NCBI RefSeq assembly: GCF_027924525.1
Contig: NZ_AP027040.1
Coordinates: forward strand, 930,001 to 994,000
DNA length: 64,000 nt
DNA from: Aurantimicrobium sp. INA4
Lineage (GTDB): Bacteria; Actinomycetota; Actinomycetes; Actinomycetales; Microbacteriaceae
Direction: 5' to 3'
The translations under genes and the position numbers were made by a program. Below the pieces are notes generated by a model. It did not search any database. It saw only the letters and a list, made by a program, of their open reading frames with translations, and was not told where the DNA came from. Of this stretch, positions 58,556 through 64,000 are shown in pieces (the stretch's first letter is position 1; every line of letters starts with the position of its first letter).

Positions 58556-60322
58556 TTAGAACCGCACTGGAAGTGCTGGAGAGGCAGAAGTTGAAGGTTG
58601 AATTCGATATTCCTTGATGACCTGAGCCATCACGTCTCGAAATACCGGTGGGGAAGCCATGAATGTGTTTCCGTCTGGGTAGGCAATCACTACGTAGACA
58701 ACGTATTGCGGATCATCGGCAGGAATTAGACCTGCGTTGGAGACGATATATTTCTCGCCGTACTTTCCACTACCGTCAGACTGCTGTGCCGTACCAGTCT
58801 TGAGAGCACTTCGATAGCCGGGAATTTGCACTACAGAAGTGAGTGCGCCTTGGGTAACCACGTTTTCCAGCATGTCAACAGTGGTTCGGGCTGCTTCAGG
58901 TGAGACAACCTGGGTTCCCTTTGTTTGCTCAGGCTTAACAACGGTTCCATCTGCTTTGACGCACTCTTCGACAAGTGAAGCAGGTAAATGCACTCCCCCG
59001 TTGCCAAGAGTTTGATACGCCCCCGCAACCTGAACTGCGGTGGTAGCCAAACCTTGGCCAAACATGGTGTTGTAGGTGGTTTGGTTGTCCCACTCTTCGT
59101 AGGGATGCAAAATACCGCCGGACTCACCAGGAAAGTTCACCGCTGAGGTTTCACCAAAACCAAATGCACGCAGATAGTCGTAACGGGTCTTCGCATCCAG
59201 AGCTTGGCCAAGTTGAGTAATACCCGTGTTCGATGATTCTTGAAGAACACCTGTAAGTGTCAACGGCCATGAACCGTGGGGCACAGCATCGTTTACTCTC
59301 GCTCCGTTGGGAAAGGTGAGTGCGTAGGGAGCAACAACCTGGGTTGAAGGATCTGCAGCACCTGAATTGATCAATCCAGCAGCGGTGAGTGCCTTAATGG
59401 TCGAGCCAGGTTCATAGGGAGAGGTGAAGGCGCGTGAACCTCGAGCACTTTCGTCAGAGCCATTCACGTTGTTGGGATCCACAGTGGGATAGTCCGCTAC
59501 AGTCAACAGCTTTCCAGTTTTGACCTCTTGGACGATAACGATTCCCCATTGCGCATTGGTTTCCGTCACACGCTTGGCCAACACCTGCTGGGAGTACCAC
59601 TGCAGGTCTGAGTTAATTGTCAGTTTGAGGCTTCCACCATTTTCAGCCGCCACGTTCGTCACGGTGCTACCGGGAATACGAATTCCATCAGCGCCACGCT
59701 GATATACCTCTTTCCCGTTGGTGCCTGCGAGACAGTCGTTCTGTGCAAGCTCGAGTCCGGCTTGTGGCTGGCCGTCTTGGCCGACGTAGCCAAGAAGGTT
59801 TCCGCCTACAGCTCCTGCAGGATAGGTACGCCCTGGTGCCTGTTCAAAAAATAGCCATGGGATTTCCAAGGCATAGAGCGCACGGAAAGTATCAACATCA
59901 ACAGCTTTTTTGATGTACGCAAAATCTGACTTGGGGTTTTGCGCCAATGCATCGGCAATGATTTTGAGAATTTCTTCTGGTTTCTGACCAGTGATGGTTC
60001 CAATCTCAATCGCAGCTTGTTGCGGCGTGATGGTGACCTCGGAACGGTCTGTTTGACGGAGGAAATCTTTGGCGTTCTTCGGCGAAACCGTGATGTTGTA
60101 ACGCAGAACGCTCTCGGCCATCACTGTCCCCTTGGCATCAGTGATTGTTCCGCGTTTAGCCAACACGGTGGAAGGAATAGACCGCTTCCCCACCGACTCT
60201 TCGTTATAGGCAGAAGCTCTGATGACTTGAATGTCAACAAGTTTGATGACGAACAAACCCACGAATATCACGACAAAGAGCATGACGAGGAATGCTCTAA
60301 ATCGGATGGGGTTTCGCTTCAC
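58556..60322 (-). CDS. ftsI: Septal class B penicillin-binding protein (FtsI/PBP2-type)
   Basis: Transpeptidase of septal peptidoglycan. The 588-aa protein has one N-terminal membrane helix (about 9-29), the PBP dimerisation domain (RGTITDAKGTVMAES), and the catalytic motifs S307-TI-K310, S363-S-N365 and K508-T-G510. GTG start, with AAGGA upstream. It follows the ftsL-like gene by 37 nt. Confidence 0.96.
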   Translation of the reverse strand: MKRNPIRFRAFLVMLFVVIFVGLFVIKLVDIQVIRASAYNEESVGKRSIPSTVLAKRGTITDAKGTVMAESVLRYNITVSPKNAKDFLRQTDRSEVTITPQQAAIEIGTITGQKPEEILKIIADALAQNPKSDFAYIKKAVDVDTFRALYALEIPWLFFEQAPGRTYPAGAVGGNLLGYVGQDGQPQAGLELAQNDCLAGTNGKEVYQRGADGIRIPGSTVTNVAAENGGSLKLTINSDLQWYSQQVLAKRVTETNAQWGIVIVQEVKTGKLLTVADYPTVDPNNVNGSDESARGSRAFTSPYEPGSTIKALTAAGLINSGAADPSTQVVAPYALTFPNGARVNDAVPHGSWPLTLTGVLQESSNTGITQLGQALDAKTRYDYLRAFGFGETSAVNFPGESGGILHPYEEWDNQTTYNTMFGQGLATTAVQVAGAYQTLGNGGVHLPASLVEECVKADGTVVKPEQTKGTQVVSPEAARTTVDMLENVVTQGALTSVVQIPGYRSALKTGTAQQSDGSGKYGEKYIVSNAGLIPADDPQYVVYVVIAYPDGNTFMASPPVFRDVMAQVIKEYRIQPSTSASPALPVRF

Positions 60323-60359
60323 TGATTTTCCTTAGCAGGGGCGTTATCGCGACCTGAAA

Positions 60360-61082
60360 TTAGTGGGTTGCGATGCCTGGCAGTCCGTTTGTCAAAGCTA
60401 CTGGACCAGCGGGTACAGCTGCCGCAGGCGCGCTGTCAGTCACTGGAGCAACCTTGGCAGCTTCGGCAGCGGCCTTCTTTGCTGCTTCTGCTTTAGCTTC
60501 AGATTCTTTCTGAGTAACCAGTGACACTTCCGAGAGCAAGGAGTTGGGAATTGCTCCGGCAGCTGACCCTGCAATCACACCAGCGTTGGCAGCAGCAGGA
60601 ACAGGTGTTCCAAGAACTGCCCCGTCAGAAATACGAAGATATACGGGAGTGTTATTGATCACCATGCCCAATGCTTCGGCATTGGCTGCAAGATTTTGTG
60701 GGGAGGATAGGCGATCTAAATCTTGGTTCATGGTTTGGTAGGTGCGAGAAAGCTCCTTATTGGACTGCTGTAGGGACGCAATCTCATAGGCACCTGCAGA
60801 AACAGCCACCGAGAGTAGGAGTTGAGCGACAATAATCCCAAAAACCACTCCCATGCTGACCAGCGCGTAAAAGACTCGTGGTCGAGCTTTGCGCTGAGCC
60901 CGTGTTGCCACAACCTGAATCGAGGGACGCCACTGAGCTGCCGAGGAGAGAGTGGAACGTGCTTTGAGTGCCAGGTTGCCCTGGGTTGCCGTTGTTGAGC
61001 TCTTGCGAGCCTGGTTTACGCGAGAAGAAACCTGAGGCCGAGTCTGGGGACGGTTCATCCGAGTGGGGTTGACGGTACTCAT
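60360..61082 (-). CDS. ftsL: FtsL-like cell division membrane protein
   Basis: A 240-aa bitopic protein: basic/Thr-rich cytoplasmic N-terminus (1-70), one membrane helix (about 71-95), a short leucine-zipper-like coil (~100-130, [22 protein letters not shown] in part) then NAEALGMV, and an Ala/Pro-rich extension of about 85 residues. Assignment relies on position between rsmH and ftsI and topology, since FtsL is weakly conserved. The ATG overlaps rsmH by 4 nt. The extracytoplasmic tail is longer than in typical FtsL (~120 aa). Confidence 0.82.
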   Translation of the reverse strand: MSTVNPTRMNRPQTRPQVSSRVNQARKSSTTATQGNLALKARSTLSSAAQWRPSIQVVATRAQRKARPRVFYALVSMGVVFGIIVAQLLLSVAVSAGAYEIASLQQSNKELSRTYQTMNQDLDRLSSPQNLAANAEALGMVINNTPVYLRISDGAVLGTPVPAAANAGVIAGSAAGAIPNSLLSEVSLVTQKESEAKAEAAKKAAAEAAKVAPVTDSAPAAAVPAGPVALTNGLPGIATH

Positions 61083-62032
61083 GCCGCCTCCTTGATTCGT
61101 TCAGCTGCACGCAAGCGCACAGGTGTGGCACGAGGATTACGAAGCTTTTCTTCATCACTGGCTAGTTCGGCACCGCGAACAAGTAAACGTAGTTCAGGTT
61201 TGTGCTGGTCAAGCTCGACGGGAAGCCCAACAGGCGCCGAGGAGGTAGCAGCAGCCTGGAAAAAACCTTTGACGATACGGTCTTCGAGTGACTGGTAGGA
61301 CATGACCACGATGCGCCCACCCAGGGCAAGTTTGCTCAGCGCTGCGGGGATAGCTCGTTCTAGGACGGAAAGTTCTTGGTTGACCTCAATGCGCAGCGCC
61401 TGGAATACGCGCTTGGCTGGGTGTCCCGCGTGAGAAAGGGCGGCGGGGGTGGCAACAGTAAGAATGTGAACGAGCTGGCCAGATCGCGTGATGGGTTCTA
61501 CCTCACGCTGCGTAACGATAGCCCTGGCGTAGCGAGCAGACAGTTTCTCATCCCCATATTTGTGGAAGATGGTTCGAAGTTCCTGCTCGCTGTAGGTAGC
61601 AATCACCTCAGCTGCCGTCATGCCTTCTGACTGGTTCATTCGCATGTCCAGTGGGGCATCTTGTGAGTAGGCAAAGCCACGTTCGGCGCGATCTAGTTGC
61701 AGTGAAGAAACACCGAGGTCGAAGAGAATTCCGTCGACAGACTTGATGCCCAATTCATCTAACGCCTCTGCGATGCCGTCATAGACCGTGTGAACGAGGT
61801 GAACCCGGTCTCCAAAACGTGATAAACGCTCTCCGGCAATTGCTAACGCATCAGTGTCACGGTCAAGACCAACGAGGGTGAGTTGAGGAAAACGGGTAAG
61901 GAAAGCTTCTGAGTGCCCGCCCATTCCCAATGTGGCATCAACAAGAACTGCACCTGGCTTTTCTAAAGCCGGTGCTAGTAGTTCAACGCAACGCTCGAGA
62001 AGAACGGGGGTGTGAATCTGGTTGAGTTCCAT
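61079..62032 (-). CDS. rsmH: 16S rRNA (cytosine-1402-N4)-methyltransferase
   Basis: SAM-dependent methyltransferase acting on 16S rRNA C1402 (old name mraW). The 317-aa protein has [13 protein letters not shown], the SAM loop [37 protein letters not shown] and the C-terminal [11 protein letters not shown]. No clear Shine-Dalgarno lies before the ATG; a large inverted repeat fills the gap to mraZ. Confidence 0.97.
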   Translation of the reverse strand: MELNQIHTPVLLERCVELLAPALEKPGAVLVDATLGMGGHSEAFLTRFPQLTLVGLDRDTDALAIAGERLSRFGDRVHLVHTVYDGIAEALDELGIKSVDGILFDLGVSSLQLDRAERGFAYSQDAPLDMRMNQSEGMTAAEVIATYSEQELRTIFHKYGDEKLSARYARAIVTQREVEPITRSGQLVHILTVATPAALSHAGHPAKRVFQALRIEVNQELSVLERAIPAALSKLALGGRIVVMSYQSLEDRIVKGFFQAAATSSAPVGLPVELDQHKPELRLLVRGAELASDEEKLRNPRATPVRLRAAERIKEAA

Positions 62033-62049
62033 AACAGTTGAGGCCCGAG

Positions 62050-62133
62050 CCTTAGATTCTGGTTCCCCTCCAGATCAACCTGCTTCCGGGGAAGTGGATT
62101 CAGGGTGATGCGGCTGGGAGCCGGAATCTAAGG
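62050..62133. repeat. 84-nt imperfect hairpin between mraZ and rsmH
   Basis: Arms 62050-62067 and 62116-62133 pair over 18 nt with two non-Watson-Crick positions, starting directly after the mraZ stop. An inner small hairpin (CTTCC/GGAAG, around 62093) lies in the loop. In + strand RNA the two positions become G-U pairs; in the rsmH message they are C-A mismatches. Confidence 0.65.
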
Positions 62134-62134
62134 A

Positions 62135-62575
62135 TTAGAACAGACCAGGGATCACCTCCTCCGTGGTGTTGGAGAAGGCTTCTTCGTGTGAAGCGAGGTA
62201 GGTGTTCCACGCGTTGGTGTCCCAGATTTCTACACGGTTTCCGGCACCAATGACGGTCAGATCGCGATCTAGACCTGCGTATTGGCGCAGATTGGCTGGA
62301 AGCGTAATGCGGTTTTGGCTATCTGGGGTTTCCGCGCTTGCTCCAGAGAGGAAAACACGGAGGAAGTCTCGAGCTGACTTGCTGGTAACGGGAGCTTGAC
62401 GAATCTTGTCGTGGAGGTCATTGAACTCAGCAGCGCTGAAAACGTATAAACAGTTTTCTTGACCGCGGGTGACAACAATTCCTTCGGCCAATTCGTTGCG
62501 GAATTTAGCGGGAAGGATGACGCGCCCTTTGTCGTCGAGTTTGGGTGAGTGGGTTCCAAGGAACATCTGCGTCAC
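62135..62575 (-). CDS. mraZ: Transcriptional regulator MraZ
   Basis: DNA-binding AbrB/SpoVT-like repressor at the head of the dcw cluster. The 146-aa protein has two copies of the swapped-hairpin domain: [14 protein letters not shown] (16-29) and [14 protein letters not shown] in the second half. AGGGGG lies upstream of the ATG. Known to bind repeats of a short G-rich box in its own promoter; such boxes are visible here at 62602-62631. Confidence 0.96.
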   Translation of the reverse strand: MTQMFLGTHSPKLDDKGRVILPAKFRNELAEGIVVTRGQENCLYVFSAAEFNDLHDKIRQAPVTSKSARDFLRVFLSGASAETPDSQNRITLPANLRQYAGLDRDLTVIGAGNRVEIWDTNAWNTYLASHEEAFSNTTEEVIPGLF

Positions 62576-62601
62576 CCCCTTTCACAACCGGCCTTGTGGT
62601 G

Positions 62602-62631
62602 ATTTCTCCACTTTACTCCACTTTCAACCAC
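62602..62631 (-). promoter_or_regulatory. MraZ operator: three 10-bp-spaced GTGG boxes
   Basis: Read on the minus strand, GTGGTTGAAA, GTGGAGTAAA and GTGGAGAAAT follow in exact 10-bp phase about 27-56 nt before mraZ. This matches the known arrangement of tandem MraZ boxes (TGGGN/GTGGR type). The first copy is degenerate. Confidence 0.7.
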
Positions 62632-62751
62632 ATGTGTTAAAAAATTGCACAAAAGTGTGGTCGGCGTGTCGATACTTCCGCTAATTTACAGGGTTTAAGT
62701 AAGTGGAGGGAAATGGAGCAATGAGGATTAATTGAGAGCAGCGAAGAGAAA

Positions 62752-62778
62752 CAAAAAAGCCGCCATTTTTGGCGGCTT
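62752..62778 (-). terminator. Intrinsic terminator of the DUF3040 gene
   Basis: A 9-bp stem (AAGCCGCCA / TGGCGGCTT, 62757-62778) with a 4-nt loop, followed on the minus strand by TTTTTTG, 20 nt after the stop. Confidence 0.88.
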
Positions 62779-62798
62779 AGTGTGAAGGTGTTTGGGTA

Positions 62799-63164
62799 CT
62801 ACAGGCGACCGTTATCGCGCTCGTCCCAGCGCTGCTCCATGCGCTTGATGAAAGATGATCCGGAAGTCTTTTGAGGACGGGTACTCGTTGCCGTTGCCTG
62901 AGCGGGTGCTCCAGGCCGAGAAGCGACAAGAACGCCGACAAACATTGCAGCAAAGCCTGCAATTCCGATCAAGACGTTTTGCAGCATGACACCTGCAATC
63001 AATCCGCCCAAACCGGCGAGCGCAATAATCACTCCGAGGATGATGGCGCGGTAGTTAGGCCGCGGCATTCCAACAAATGAGGTGGACGTAACGTCTGCAT
63101 CATGGCCATAAAGGTTGCGTTCCATTTCATCAAGTAGGCGCTGCTCATGCTCAGATAAGGGCAT
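62799..63164 (-). CDS. DUF3040 domain membrane protein
   Basis: A 121-aa protein of the actinobacterial DUF3040 family: N-terminal PLSEHEQRLLDEMERNLYG signature, then two adjacent membrane helices (about 39-82) and a polar basic tail. It regularly lies near mraZ in Actinobacteria. Function unknown. GAGGAGG is 5-6 nt upstream of the ATG. It has its own terminator, so it is not part of the mraZ transcript. Confidence 0.93.
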   Translation of the reverse strand: MPLSEHEQRLLDEMERNLYGHDADVTSTSFVGMPRPNYRAIILGVIIALAGLGGLIAGVMLQNVLIGIAGFAAMFVGVLVASRPGAPAQATATSTRPQKTSGSSFIKRMEQRWDERDNGRL

Positions 63165-63226
63165 TATGACCTCCTCAAGTTGTGAAATGGTAGTGCGGAC
63201 TTCAAGTGTACCCCCGCTCGCCTAGA

Positions 63227-63232
63227 TAGGCT
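63227..63232 (+). promoter_or_regulatory. Candidate -10 element (TAGGCT), leaderless polyprenyl synthase gene
   Basis: TAGGCT ends 6 nt before the ATG at 63239; no ribosome site is seen. Confidence 0.5.
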
Positions 63233-63238
63233 AGGCGC

Positions 63239-64000
63239 ATGCGTGACCAGAACACTTGGGTTGAGCGAGTAAATGCTCGTATCGAGCACTTCATCACAGA
63301 CCGTGAATCTATTGTGCTTGAGGTCTCCCCTGATTTGAAACCATTTATTGAGTTTTCACGGCTGTTTCTCAGCGGCGGGAAACGCTTCCGCGCGCGCTGT
63401 GCTCTTTTGGGTTACGGCACACAACATGACGAGACCCCTGAAAACGTGATTGATGTAGCTAGCGCACTGGAAATCTTCCACGCTGCAGCCCTGGTACATG
63501 ACGACATCATGGATAAGTCTGATACGCGTCGCGGAGCTCCTTCTGCTCATCGTCGTTTTGAGTCCTTGCACCAGCAATCAGGTTGGGCAGGTACTGGGGA
63601 TGACTTTGGAACATCCTCAGCCCTGCTGCTCGGTGATCTGTTGTTGGCATTTAGCGATGAGCTTTTTTCGCAAGGTTTATCTGCTTCCACCAACATTTCT
63701 GCCGCGCAGGCCTCTCGGCGCGAATTTGACCGAATGAGAATTGATGTCACGGCTGGGCAATATCTTGACATTGTCGAGGAGCGAGCCTGGCCTGTAGTGG
63801 ACAAGCTTGATGCCCTGACTCGAGCTCAGCGGGTAGTGATCTATAAGTCAGCGAAGTATTCCATTGAAGCTCCCCTCGTGATAGGCGCAGCTTTGGGTGG
63901 CGCCAGTGCGAATCAGTTAACATCCCTGCGTGAAATTGGCCTACCCCTGGGTATCGCATTCCAGTTGCGTGATGATCTTCTTGGTGTTTTTGGTGACCCT
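63239..64000 (+). CDS. Polyprenyl diphosphate synthase (trans-type), 5' part
   Basis: Trans-isoprenyl diphosphate synthase (IdsA/GrcC type). The frame opens with ATG at 63239 (MRDQNTWVERV) and is still open at the right edge (254 codons; family ~330-360 aa). Seen: GGKRFRARC substrate loop, the first Asp-rich motif in VHDDIMDKSDTRRG, a GDLLLAF helix, and the second Asp-rich motif FQLRDDLLGVFGD at the edge. It makes geranylgeranyl or longer diphosphates for quinones or carotenoids; chain length not determined. Divergent from DUF3040. Confidence 0.93.
   Translation, partial: MRDQNTWVERVNARIEHFITDRESIVLEVSPDLKPFIEFSRLFLSGGKRFRARCALLGYGTQHDETPENVIDVASALEIFHAAALVHDDIMDKSDTRRGAPSAHRRFESLHQQSGWAGTGDDFGTSSALLLGDLLLAFSDELFSQGLSASTNISAAQASRREFDRMRIDVTAGQYLDIVEERAWPVVDKLDALTRAQRVVIYKSAKYSIEAPLVIGAALGGASANQLTSLREIGLPLGIAFQLRDDLLGVFGDP

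Noticed and set aside
61079..62575. Frameshift or missing gene between mraZ and rsmH
   Set aside because: Both genes are full length; the gap is filled by the inverted repeat only.

Overview
The window is a dense chromosomal segment of a low-to-mid GC actinobacterium, most likely a small-genome member of the Microbacteriaceae (the freshwater Rhodoluna/Aquiluna 'luna' type is my best guess, not proven). Supporting evidence: actinobacterial markers RbpA, WhiA, OpcA, the DivIVA/Wag31-SepF-YggT division block, DUF3040 and a gap-pgk-tpiA-secG-rbpA order. GC is only moderate by eye. Intergenic gaps are very short, with many 1-4 nt start/stop overlaps and several convergent gene pairs whose stop codons overlap. 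No stretch over about 300 bases lacks a gene. I saw no insertion sequence, prophage, CRISPR array or rRNA.

Layout. 1-7 kb: 3' part of katG, tRNA-Met, a GT4 glycosyltransferase with a DMT-type membrane protein, def, azlCD, tRNA-Asn and a 2-hydroxyacid dehydrogenase. 7-15.6 kb (minus strand): dnaG-dgt-dusB, a DsbA/FrnE-like protein, a CDP-glycerol-type glycerophosphotransferase, uppS-recO and a TRIC-like channel. 15.7-19.3 kb is the accessory-looking part: a capB/pgsB-like and a duplicated capC/pgsC-like gene (poly-gamma-glutamate type), facing a collagen-like lipoprotein. 19.4-23 kb: ABC-F ATPase, bioY, metB. 23-27 kb: sufB-sufD-Rieske-sufC-sufT. 27-29 kb: ctaA and ctaB, convergent. 29-37.3 kb: tkt-tal-pgi-zwf-opcA-pgl, the pentose phosphate operon, followed by a convergent HAD phosphatase. 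38-44.4 kb: rbpA, secG, tpiA, pgk, gap, sodA, whiA, rapZ. 44.5-62.6 kb: division and cell wall cluster on the minus strand (mraZ-rsmH-ftsL-ftsI-murF-mraY-murD-ftsW-murG-murC-ftsQ-ftsZ-yggS-sepF-yggT-divIVA-lspA-rluD) with no murE. The window ends with a DUF3040 gene and the 5' part of a polyprenyl diphosphate synthase.

The genes are mostly housekeeping: peptidoglycan synthesis and septation with lipid carrier supply (uppS, mraY, murG), central carbon metabolism (glycolysis plus oxidative pentose phosphate), Fe-S assembly, heme A synthesis and DNA replication/nucleotide control. The surface genes (capB, capC, collagen-like lipoprotein, GT4, GpT-like transferase) are the most lineage-specific. 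Regulatory signals readable in the DNA include an MraZ operator, an IdeR/DtxR-like box between suf and cta, several intrinsic terminators, and nine genes with a TANNNT element 5-7 nt upstream of the start codon, suggesting widespread leaderless transcription.
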